Source: Sphingomonas sp. AP4-R1 (lineage in GTDB: Bacteria; Pseudomonadota; Alphaproteobacteria; Sphingomonadales; Sphingomonadaceae). Taken from it: a stretch of 64,000 bases of DNA. Positions 25,652 through 33,212 of this stretch are shown here, one piece after another (position 1 is the stretch's first letter; every line of letters starts with the position of its first letter). Location of the stretch: positions 3,424,001 to 3,488,000 of the forward strand of contig NZ_CP053346.1 of the NCBI RefSeq assembly GCF_013113735.1, read 5' to 3'. The notes below the pieces were generated by a model, which did no database searches, was not told where the DNA came from, and saw only the letters and a list, made by a program, of their open reading frames with translations. The position numbers and the translations under genes were made by a program.

Positions 25652-26509
25652 TCAGTCCAGTCGCGCCAGAAACCCCTCGATCTCCGCCAGCGCGTCCGGC
25701 TCGTCGAGCATCGGCGCGTGGCCGACATGGGCGACGATCCGCAGCGCCGCATCGGGGTGGCCAGCCACCATCTCCTCCGCCGCCTCCTGATCCAGCAGAT
25801 CGGACCGCTCGCCGCGCAGCAGCAGGATCGGCCGCTCGCGGACGAGCGCGTCCCAGCGCTGCTGCGGATCGGTCACCAGCGGTTTCGTCTTGAACGGGGT
25901 CGCGATCGCCGGATCATAATCCGCCTCGATCCGGCCGTCCGCCTCGCGATACAGGCGCTTGGCCATGTCCTGCCAGTCGACGGCGTCGTAGTGGGGCAGG
26001 GCCTCGGCATTCAGCTGGCGCAGATGGTCCGCCGCCTCCTGCCAGGTCGCGACCGGCCCGCCGGTTCCGACATAGCCCGCGATCCGCTCCAGCCCCCGGC
26101 TCGCCAGGCGCGGCCCGATATCGTTGACGATCGCGGCGGCGATCAGATCGGGCGATCGCGCGGCCAGTTCCATCGTGATCAGCCCGCCCATCGACGTGCC
26201 GATGAAGATCGCCTGCCGGATCCCCAGCGCGTGGGCGAGCCGTTCGACGTCTTCCGCATAGCAGGGCAGTTGATACGTGTCGGGCGCGGCGCGCGCGGAG
26301 AGGCCACGCCCGCGCACGTCCACCGCCAGCACGCGCCGCCGCAACTGGGCGATGCGCGGCGCCAGCTTCGCGAAATCCTTCGCATTGCGGGTCAGCCCGT
26401 GAAGACAGATCACCGGCAGGCGCGCATCGCCCTCGGCGGCGGGATAGTCCCGCGCGTGGAGGCGCAGGCCATCCGAGGAGGGCCAGTAGCGATTCATCCA
26501 ATGCCTCAT
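25652..26509 (-). CDS. Alpha/beta-hydrolase
   Basis: The protein has 285 residues with no signal peptide, so it is cytoplasmic. ICLHGLTRNAKDF is the oxyanion strand, GTSMGGLI the nucleophile elbow, RGERSDLLD the acid region and AHVGHAPMLDEP the catalytic His. It resembles meta-cleavage-product hydrolases and small esterases. The start overlaps the TetR stop by 4 bp, so the two are cotranscribed and the hydrolase probably belongs to the pathway that the regulator controls. Confidence 0.88.
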   Translation of the reverse strand: MRHWMNRYWPSSDGLRLHARDYPAAEGDARLPVICLHGLTRNAKDFAKLAPRIAQLRRRVLAVDVRGRGLSARAAPDTYQLPCYAEDVERLAHALGIRQAIFIGTSMGGLITMELAARSPDLIAAAIVNDIGPRLASRGLERIAGYVGTGGPVATWQEAADHLRQLNAEALPHYDAVDWQDMAKRLYREADGRIEADYDPAIATPFKTKPLVTDPQQRWDALVRERPILLLRGERSDLLDQEAAEEMVAGHPDAALRIVAHVGHAPMLDEPDALAEIEGFLARLD

Positions 26510-27159
26510 GGCCGCTCTCCTTTGGGGGCGAGCCCGTTCGCGACCAGATCGCCGCTGACCCGCGTGACCTCCTCGATCGAAATGCCGTCATCCCACACGC
26601 CGAAGCGCAGGCCGAGAAACACGTTGATGCCCATCAGCGCCCAGGCGCGCACCTCGGCCGCGCCCGGAGCCGCTCCGGGGCTGATTTCGCCGCGTGCCTC
26701 GGCGGCTTCCAGCCGGGCGGTGATGCGCTCGGCCGTGCGCGCATAATGCTCGCGATAGCTAGCCGGATCGACAAATTCCGACTCGTCGATGATCCGGTAG
26801 ATCTCCTTGTGCTGGCGGACGAAGGCGAGGAAGGCGGCCTGCCCGGCCTGCTCCATCGGGATGCCGCCCTGCACGCCTGCCAGCCGGGGCGTTACGAAAT
26901 CGCGCACCTGCCCGCTCAGATCGCGCACCAGCGCCGTGAAGATCGCCTCCTTGCTGTCGAAATAGGTGTAGAAGCTGCCGATCGCCATGCCGGCGCGCGC
27001 GGTGATCCGGCTGATCGCCGCCTCGTGAAAACCCTTCTCGCCAAATTCCTCGGCGGCGGCATCCAGCAGCGCGCGCAGGGAGCGGCGGCCGCGTGCCGTC
27101 TTGGGCGTCTTGCCGCCCGACTGGTCCCCCCCGGCGGTCGGGGCGCCTCGTTCAGCCAT
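26506..27159 (-). CDS. TetR/AcrR-family transcriptional regulator
   Basis: The protein has 217 residues from the ATG at 27159, which has GGGGAG four bases upstream; the TTG at 27180 is less likely. The N-terminal helix-turn-helix is RRSLRALLDAAAEEFGEKGFHEA followed by ITARAGMAIGSFYTYFDSKEAIF. The ligand domain is unassigned. It is divergent from the TonB receptor gene, and an inverted repeat lies between them. It probably represses the TonB > MFS > hydrolase genes until a substrate binds. Confidence 0.92.
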   Translation of the reverse strand: MAERGAPTAGGDQSGGKTPKTARGRRSLRALLDAAAEEFGEKGFHEAAISRITARAGMAIGSFYTYFDSKEAIFTALVRDLSGQVRDFVTPRLAGVQGGIPMEQAGQAAFLAFVRQHKEIYRIIDESEFVDPASYREHYARTAERITARLEAAEARGEISPGAAPGAAEVRAWALMGINVFLGLRFGVWDDGISIEEVTRVSGDLVANGLAPKGERP

Positions 27160-27207
27160 ATCTCTCCCCGTACGACTCAAATCGGGCCTTGCACCATTTT
27201 TCGTATT

Positions 27208-27228
27208 TGAAACCCGGTTCAGGTTTCA
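27208..27228. promoter_or_regulatory. Inverted repeat, candidate TetR operator
   Basis: TGAAACC (27208-27214) and GGTTTCA (27222-27228) are perfectly inverted around CGGTTCA. An overlapping shorter palindrome, TGAAACCCGGTTCA (27208-27221), is nearly symmetric as well. It lies in the 132-bp gap between the divergent TetR and TonB receptor starts. Confidence 0.6.
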
Positions 27229-27291
27229 GTATGAGGAGTGAAGACGAAGCGCAAGCGACACGCTCAAGCGCTCGAGAACAGGGAGAGTGAT

Positions 27292-29670
27292 ATGGGCCTC
27301 ACGGCATCTTCATTTCGTGCGCTTCTGGCGGCCGGCGTCAGCCTGACGGCGGCGATGGCACCGGCCAGCGCGCAGGACGCGGCGGCGAGCGCCCCCACCG
27401 ATACCAAGGCGCAGGCACCGATCAGCACCGACACCGCGCAGGAGATCATCGTCAGCGCCCGGCGTCGCGACGAAACGCTGCTGACGGTGCCGATCGCCGT
27501 CTCCGCCTTCAGCGGCGACAAGCTCGCCAAGACCGGCGCGATCGACCTGACCGACATCCAGACGGTGACGCCCAACACCACCTTCAAGGCGGCGCGCGGC
27601 ACCAATTCGACACTGGCGGCCTTCATCCGTGGCGTCGGCCAGCAGGATCCGGTGCCGGGGTTCGAGGCCGGCATCGGCATCTATCTGGACGACGTCTATC
27701 TCAACCGCCCGCAGGCCTCCGTGCTCGACATTTACGAGGTGGAGCGGATCGAGGTGCTGCGCGGGCCGCAGGGCACGCTCTATGGTCGCAACACGATCGG
27801 CGGCGCGGTGAAATATGTGACGAAGCGCCTGCCCGACGATTTCGCGGTCACGCTGCGCGGCACCTACGGCTCGTATAACGAGACGGACGGCGTGGTCAGC
27901 GTCTCGGCCCCGATCGGTGATCTGTTCAAGGTTGGCGTCACCGGCGCGCGGCTTCGCCACGACGGCTTCGGCCGCAACGTCAATCTGGGCATCGACAATT
28001 ACAACAAGGACGTCTGGGCCGGGCGCGGCACGATCGAATTCGAGAGCCCGGACCGGCGCCTCTTCGTCCGCATCACCGGCGACTATACGGACGACAGGTC
28101 CAACCCGCGCAACGGCCACCGCCTGATCCCCGGCCTCCTTTCGGGCACGCCGGTTCTGTCCGACGTGTTCGATACGCAGGCGGGGCTCAACAATCCGAAG
28201 AACAGCGTGAAGGGCGGCGGCATCTCGATGTCGGCTACCGCCGAACTGACCGATCATGTCACCTTCCGCAGCATCAGCGCCTATCGCGGTGACAAGAGCT
28301 ATACGCCGATCGACTTCGACGCGCTGCCCGCCGTCGATGTCGATGTGCCGGCCGTCTACAAGAACAACCAGACGAGCCAGGAATTCCAGCTGCTCTACAA
28401 GAGCGACAAGCTGAACGGCCTGATCGGCTATTATTATCTGGGCGCCGATGCCAGCACCGGCTTCGACGTGCTGCTCTACACGACCGGCGGCACCGCGCTG
28501 CCGGGGCTGGACGCCTATACGCGCGGCGACGTGCGGACCGAAACGCACTCCGTCTATGGCGACTTCACCTATGATTTCACGCCGAAGCTGAGCCTCTCGC
28601 TCGGCGGCCGCTATACGTGGGACCAGCGCGAGAGCCAGGTGTTCAAGGCCAATTATCTGGGCGGCTTCACCAGCGAATTCGGCGGCAATCCCACCCTGCT
28701 CGGGGTTCCGTCGACCAATTTCCAGGGCAAGGCGAACTTCAAGAAATTCACGCCGCGCGCCTCGCTCAGCTACAAGATCACGCCCGAGCATATGGTCTAT
28801 GCGTCCTACTCGGTCGGCTTCAAGGGCGGCGGCTTCGATCCGCGCGGCACGGGCTCCAACGCGCCGATCAGCAATGCTGCGGCGGGCCGCACCTATCAGG
28901 ACATCTACAATTTCCTGCTGTTCAAGCCGGAGACGGTGAAGAGCTATGAAATCGGCTGGAAGGGATCGCTGCTCGATCGCCGCATCACCTTCGCGGTCGA
29001 TGGCTTCTACGCCGATTACAAGGACGTGCAGGTGCCCGGCTCCTCGGGCTGCACGGTGGGCGGCGTGCAGACCTTCTGCGGCATCACCACCAATGCCGCC
29101 AAGGCCCGGATCAAGGGCGCCGAGTTCGAGGGCAATGCCATTCTTGCGCGCGATTTCGCCGGCGCCGGATCGTCGGTAAACCTGGGCGGTACGCTCGGCT
29201 ATATCGAGGCCAAATATCGCAGCTTCATCGCGGGCGTCCCGCCGACCGACGTGTCCGATTTCCGCGTCTTCCAGAACACGCCGAAATGGACGACCAGCGG
29301 CACGCTGAGCGCCACTCTCCCGGTCGCGGCCGGATCGCTGCTGGCTTCGACCACCGTCTCCTATCGCAGCCTGACCCACCAGTTCGAGACGGCGAGCCCG
29401 TTCCTCGATCAGGCGGGCTACACGCTGCTGGACGGCAACATCGTCTATACGTTCGCGACCGGGCGCTATTCGATCGGCGTCCACGGCAAGAACCTGACCA
29501 ACAAGAAATACAAGACCGCCGGCTATCAATATATCAACGTGACGGCGGCGGGCGTACCGATCCTGACGCCGACGGGCGGCTATACGCCGACTTTGGGCCG
29601 CGAAGGCGTCGCCACCGCTTTCTACGGCAATCCGCGCCAGGTGCTGGCCACCTTCACGGCCAAATTCTGA
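27292..29670 (+). CDS. TonB-dependent outer-membrane receptor
   Basis: The protein has 792 residues. The ATG at 27292 follows GGGAGAG, and the leader GVSLTAAMAPASAQ is a signal peptide. EIIVSARRRDETLLTVPIAV is a TonB-box/plug start; VERIEVLRGPQGTLYGRNTIGGAV is the plug core; the barrel ends in TFTAKF. It belongs to the sphingomonad group that is often linked to steroid, aromatic or lactone uptake. Its stop overlaps the MFS start (TGATG arrangement), so outer- and inner-membrane import are made together. Confidence 0.93.
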   Translation: MGLTASSFRALLAAGVSLTAAMAPASAQDAAASAPTDTKAQAPISTDTAQEIIVSARRRDETLLTVPIAVSAFSGDKLAKTGAIDLTDIQTVTPNTTFKAARGTNSTLAAFIRGVGQQDPVPGFEAGIGIYLDDVYLNRPQASVLDIYEVERIEVLRGPQGTLYGRNTIGGAVKYVTKRLPDDFAVTLRGTYGSYNETDGVVSVSAPIGDLFKVGVTGARLRHDGFGRNVNLGIDNYNKDVWAGRGTIEFESPDRRLFVRITGDYTDDRSNPRNGHRLIPGLLSGTPVLSDVFDTQAGLNNPKNSVKGGGISMSATAELTDHVTFRSISAYRGDKSYTPIDFDALPAVDVDVPAVYKNNQTSQEFQLLYKSDKLNGLIGYYYLGADASTGFDVLLYTTGGTALPGLDAYTRGDVRTETHSVYGDFTYDFTPKLSLSLGGRYTWDQRESQVFKANYLGGFTSEFGGNPTLLGVPSTNFQGKANFKKFTPRASLSYKITPEHMVYASYSVGFKGGGFDPRGTGSNAPISNAAAGRTYQDIYNFLLFKPETVKSYEIGWKGSLLDRRITFAVDGFYADYKDVQVPGSSGCTVGGVQTFCGITTNAAKARIKGAEFEGNAILARDFAGAGSSVNLGGTLGYIEAKYRSFIAGVPPTDVSDFRVFQNTPKWTTSGTLSATLPVAAGSLLASTTVSYRSLTHQFETASPFLDQAGYTLLDGNIVYTFATGRYSIGVHGKNLTNKKYKTAGYQYINVTAAGVPILTPTGGYTPTLGREGVATAFYGNPRQVLATFTAKF

Positions 29671-30953
29671 TGATGGTGGACGGCGGCGAGGTCGGCACCG
29701 TGTCCGTCGTCCGGAGGGCGGGACGGCGGGCGCCCGGTGTGGTGCTCGCCATGCTGCTGCTAGTGTACAGCTTCAACTTCCTCGATCGGCAGATCGTCAG
29801 CATCCTCGCCGCGCCGATCAAGGCCGAGTTCGGGTTGAGCGACAAGCAGCTCGGGCTGCTCGGCGGGCTGGCCTTCGCGATCCTCTATTCGACGATGGGC
29901 ATCCCGCTGGCGTGGCTGGCGGACCGGACGAAGCGGACATGGGTGATCACGGGCTCGCTCGCCGCCTGGAGCGCGTTCACCGCTCTGTGCGGCGTGGCGG
30001 GCAATTTCACCCAGCTGCTGCTGTTCCGCGTGGGCGTCGGGGTCGGGGAGGCGGGGGGCGTCGCGCCCTCCTATGCGGTGATCGGGGAGATCTTCCCGCC
30101 GAACAGGCGCGCACGGGCGCTGGCCATCTATTCGCTGGGGATCCCGATCGGATCGGCGCTGGGCGTTCTGTTCGGGGGCTATATCGCGGCGCTGGTCAAC
30201 TGGCGGGCGGCATTCCTGTGGGTGGGATTGGCCGGACTGCTGATCGCGCCGATCTTCGCTTTGGTGGTGAAGGAACCGCCGCGCGCCGCGCCCACCCTCG
30301 AAAAGCCCGCAATCGGGCAGGTGTTTGCGATCCTTGCGGCCAAGCCGAGCTTCTGGCTTCTCTCGTGCGGGGCGGCGTCCAGCTCGATGCTCGGTTACGG
30401 GCTGGCCTTCTGGCTGCCCTCGCTGCTGCGGCGTTCGTTCCTGCTCGATCTGCCGGCGACCGGCCGCTTCTTCGCGGGGCTGGCGCTGATCGGCGGCACG
30501 ATCGGGATGGTCGCGGGCGGCTGGATCGCGGATCGCCTCGGCGAGCGCGACAAGGGCGCCTATGCGCGCGTGCCGGCGATCGCGTTCCTGATCGCGGTGC
30601 CTCTGTTCGCGGCCGCGATGCTGAGCCATTCGGTCGCGCTGGCGTTCGTGCTGTTCCTGATCCCGCAGGGGCTGGCCTATGTCTGGCTCGGCCCGGTACT
30701 GACCGCCGTCCAGCATCTCGTGCCCGCGCAGATGCGCGCGACTGCCTCTGCCAGCTTCCTCACGATCAACAATCTGATCGGCGTCGGCTTCGGCGCGCTG
30801 GCGATCGGATCGCTGTCCGATGCGCTGGCGCCCCGTCTCGGAGAGGAGGCGCTGCGCTGGGCGATGATCGGTTCGCTGGGATTCTATGCGCTGGCGGGGA
30901 TCCTGATGCTGATCGCCTCAAGGCATCTGTCCCGCGACTGGACTCAGGCGTAG
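29670..30953 (+). CDS. MFS transporter (Spinster-like)
   Basis: The protein has about 427 residues, starting at tandem ATG codons (29670 and 29673) overlapping the TonB receptor stop. It has 12 hydrophobic segments. YSFNFLDRQIVSILAAPIKAEFGLSDKQLG and GIPLAWLADRTKR are characteristic of Spinster-type MFS proteins, very common in sphingomonad catabolic clusters. GVGVGEAGGVAPSYAVIGEIFPP is a second signature. It probably carries the compound imported by the TonB receptor across the inner membrane. Confidence 0.92.
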   Translation: MMVDGGEVGTVSVVRRAGRRAPGVVLAMLLLVYSFNFLDRQIVSILAAPIKAEFGLSDKQLGLLGGLAFAILYSTMGIPLAWLADRTKRTWVITGSLAAWSAFTALCGVAGNFTQLLLFRVGVGVGEAGGVAPSYAVIGEIFPPNRRARALAIYSLGIPIGSALGVLFGGYIAALVNWRAAFLWVGLAGLLIAPIFALVVKEPPRAAPTLEKPAIGQVFAILAAKPSFWLLSCGAASSSMLGYGLAFWLPSLLRRSFLLDLPATGRFFAGLALIGGTIGMVAGGWIADRLGERDKGAYARVPAIAFLIAVPLFAAAMLSHSVALAFVLFLIPQGLAYVWLGPVLTAVQHLVPAQMRATASASFLTINNLIGVGFGALAIGSLSDALAPRLGEEALRWAMIGSLGFYALAGILMLIASRHLSRDWTQA

Positions 30954-31020
30954 ATTGAAGGTCGGGCGCGGGGGCGGAGTCCGTTCGGGAGTCGGTGCGC
31001 CGGGATCGTTGGGGGTGACG

Positions 31021-32052
31021 ATGCGGAACATGCGGTTCCTTCTGCTGCTTCTCGGCCTTGCCACGGCACAGCCGTCCTTCGCGGCGTCTCCGAAGAAGCT
31101 GCCCGCGCTGGGGGCGGATCCCGCACGCACGTCGGTCTCGGGCCTGTCCTCGGGCGGCTTCTTCGCGATGCAATATGCGGTGGCCTATTCGTCCGGCACG
31201 ATCGGCGCCGGGATCGTCGCGGGCGGCCCTTATGCCTGCGGGCTGCTGGGCCTCGCGGCGGCCCTGCCGTGCATGCAGGGCAAACCTTCCGGAGCGGGCG
31301 CCTTCAACGCGGCGCTCTGGTATGCCGGCTTCGGCGCGATCGATCCGACCGACCATATCGCGCACCAGAAAATCTATCTGTTCCACGGCACGCAGGACAA
31401 GATCGTGTTCCAGCCGGCGATGGATGCCGTTCGTGATTTCTACGTCGATCTGAAGGTGCCGGCGGCCAACCTCCTGTATGTGAAGGAAGTCGCGGCGGGG
31501 CACGCATTCATCTCCGATCGGATCGGAGGCGCCTGCGATGCCAATGGCGATCATTATATCAATCGCTGCGATGTGGGCGGCCAGCCCTATGACCAGCCCG
31601 GCGCGATCCTGGCCCATCTGCTCGGCCCGCTGAAGCCCAGGGCGACGACGCTTTCGTCCGTGCCGATTCCGTTCGATCAGCGCCCTTATCTGCCGCTCGC
31701 CAGCGCGATGGCGGATACGGGGTATGTCTATATTCCCAAGGACTGCCGGAAGGCGGCCGCGCATTGTGCCGTCCATGTCGTGTTCCATGGCTGCGGCCAG
31801 AGCGCGGCCTATGCGGGTGCCGATGTCTATGCCGGCCTCGGCTATAACGCGTGGGCGGATACCAACGGGATCGTCATCCTCTACCCGCAGGTGGACAAGA
31901 GCCCGGTGGCGCCCTTCAATCCGCAGGGCTGCTGGGACTGGTGGGGCTATACCGGCCCCGCGCTCGGCGGCTTCCCCCGCTTCCAGACGCAGAGTGCTCC
32001 GCAGATGCGGGCGGTGCATGACGTGGTCGCCAGGCTGCAGGCCGCGCGCTGA
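31021..32052 (+). CDS. Secreted PHA-depolymerase-like esterase (type 2 catalytic domain)
   Basis: The protein has 343 residues. The ATG at 31021 begins a signal peptide (MRNMRFLLLLLGLATAQPSFA). The catalytic triad is visible: Ser in SGLSSGGFFAM, Asp in HGTQDKIVF and His in AAGHAFIS. Cys-rich segments (GACDANGDHYINRCD) and VHVVFHGCGQSA match extracellular short-chain polyhydroxyalkanoate depolymerases with the lipase box near the N-terminus. No C-terminal substrate-binding domain is present, so it may act on soluble oligomers or other esters. It lies 67 bp after the MFS gene in the same direction. Confidence 0.85.
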   Translation: MRNMRFLLLLLGLATAQPSFAASPKKLPALGADPARTSVSGLSSGGFFAMQYAVAYSSGTIGAGIVAGGPYACGLLGLAAALPCMQGKPSGAGAFNAALWYAGFGAIDPTDHIAHQKIYLFHGTQDKIVFQPAMDAVRDFYVDLKVPAANLLYVKEVAAGHAFISDRIGGACDANGDHYINRCDVGGQPYDQPGAILAHLLGPLKPRATTLSSVPIPFDQRPYLPLASAMADTGYVYIPKDCRKAAAHCAVHVVFHGCGQSAAYAGADVYAGLGYNAWADTNGIVILYPQVDKSPVAPFNPQGCWDWWGYTGPALGGFPRFQTQSAPQMRAVHDVVARLQAAR

Positions 32053-32225
32053 TGATCCTCGACGGGATCGGCATGCCCCAGCATCGCGGCTCGTACATAT
32101 CCGGCTTCCGCACGGCCTGTCCCGATGCGGAGATTGCGGGGGTCACCCATTACGTCACCGCCCGCTTCGGCGCGAAGCCTTCCCATGTGACGGCCGCCGA
32201 CGTGAAAGGGCTGCGCGCGCAATGA
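32052..32225 (+). pseudogene. C-terminal remnant of a cytochrome c (57 codons)
   Basis: An ATG overlapping the depolymerase stop (TGATG) opens 57 codons ending in TGA at 32223. The product ends THYVTARFGAKPSHVTAADV then KGLRAQ, the C-terminal signature of cytochrome c subunits of sphingomonad alcohol/aldehyde dehydrogenases. The CxxCH heme site is absent, and the region where the axial Met is expected (usually MPAF) reads YISGF. I read it as a truncated, decayed gene whose 5' part has been lost; expression as a small protein is possible but cannot bind heme c. Confidence 0.7.
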
Positions 32226-32252
32226 TGTGCCATTTTCCGAGGGAGCGAATGC

Positions 32253-32600
32253 ATGCACATGATCGACTGGAATCTGTATCGCGATCAGCTGGCGGCGGGG
32301 GTCGGCGCGCTCGGCAAGCTCACGCCCGAGACGGTGCGCGGATATGCCGGCCTGAGCCATGCCAACGCCAAGACCGGGCATCTCGATGCCAAGATGCGCG
32401 AACTGATCTCGGTCGCCTGCGCCATCACGCTGCGCTGTGACGGCTGCATCACCGTCCACACCGATGCGGCGCGCAAGGCCGGCGCGACCGAGGAGGAACT
32501 GAGCGAAGTGCTGGGCGTGGCGATCGCGCTGAATGCGGGCGCCGCGCTCGTCTATTCCACGCGCGCGATGGACGCGTTCGCGGCCTCCGGCGAAGTCTGA
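32253..32600 (+). CDS. Carboxymuconolactone decarboxylase (AhpD-like) family protein
   Basis: The protein has 115 residues. The CMD/AhpD motif is complete: E in KMRELISVACAITLRCDGCITVH, giving Cys-x-x-Cys-x-x-x-His. Such proteins are either peroxidase-type thiol reductants or small decarboxylases; the CxxC pair favours an AhpD-like redox role. Preceded by AGGGAGCG. It follows the cytochrome remnant on the same strand as the TonB/MFS/depolymerase run, but a 27-bp gap and the decayed gene leave operon membership open. Confidence 0.9.
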   Translation: MHMIDWNLYRDQLAAGVGALGKLTPETVRGYAGLSHANAKTGHLDAKMRELISVACAITLRCDGCITVHTDAARKAGATEEELSEVLGVAIALNAGAALVYSTRAMDAFAASGEV

Positions 32601-32681
32601 TCGATCGGGCAGGCGGGGCCCCGGTCGTAACGCCGGGGCGCCGCCCCCATATGGCGGGCGCCGCCCATTCGGAGCCAGCCC

Positions 32682-33062
32682 ATGTCCGAGAAGATCGTCA
32701 GAATACCGGGACCCGATCACCCCATCACGATCGAACCCAATCCGCATCGCATCGTCGTCAGGCTCGGCGGCAAGGTGATCGCGGAAACGACCGAGGCGCT
32801 CACGCTGCGCGAGGCGAGCTATCCCGCCGTCCACTATATCCCTCGCGCGCATGTCGATATGGCGGCGCTGGAGCGCACCGATCATGGCAGCTATTGCCCC
32901 TACAAGGGCGAGGCCTCCTATTTCAGCATTCCGGCGGGTGGCGCGCGTTCGGTGAATGCGATCTGGACCTACGAGGCGCCCTACGAGGCCGTCGCCGCGA
33001 TACGCGGGCATCTCGCTTTCTATCCCGACCGCGTCGATGCGATCGAGGAACAGGCGGACTGA
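32682..33062 (+). CDS. DUF427 domain protein
   Basis: The protein has 126 residues, the usual size for a single DUF427 domain. Recognisable segments are HRIVVRLGGKVIAET, YIPRAHVDMAALERTDHGSYCPYKGEASYF and WTYEAPYEAV, all typical of this family. The family has a compact beta fold and no established enzyme activity. It is the last gene of this + strand run, and a strong inverted repeat follows it. Confidence 0.9.
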   Translation: MSEKIVRIPGPDHPITIEPNPHRIVVRLGGKVIAETTEALTLREASYPAVHYIPRAHVDMAALERTDHGSYCPYKGEASYFSIPAGGARSVNAIWTYEAPYEAVAAIRGHLAFYPDRVDAIEEQAD

Positions 33063-33119
33063 CGACAGCGACGTCGGTTTCCCCGCATCCAGCCGCCGCG
33101 CGTCGCGCCGGATAGGATA

Positions 33120-33187
33120 ACGGCCCGCTTCCCCGGTGGACCCCGTCGGCACATGGATGCCGGAAGGATGCCGGGGAAACGGGCCGT
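33120..33187. terminator. Large inverted repeat between convergent genes, likely bidirectional terminator
   Basis: ACGGCCCGCTTCCCCGG (33120-33136) and CCGGGGAAACGGGCCGT (33171-33187) pair in 16 of 17 positions across a 34-base loop. It lies between the DUF427 gene (+) and the PQQ dehydrogenase gene (-). There is no U tract, so the mechanism is inferred from position. Confidence 0.5.
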
Positions 33188-33212
33188 TCCCGTTCCACGA
33201 AGGGAGAGAGCG

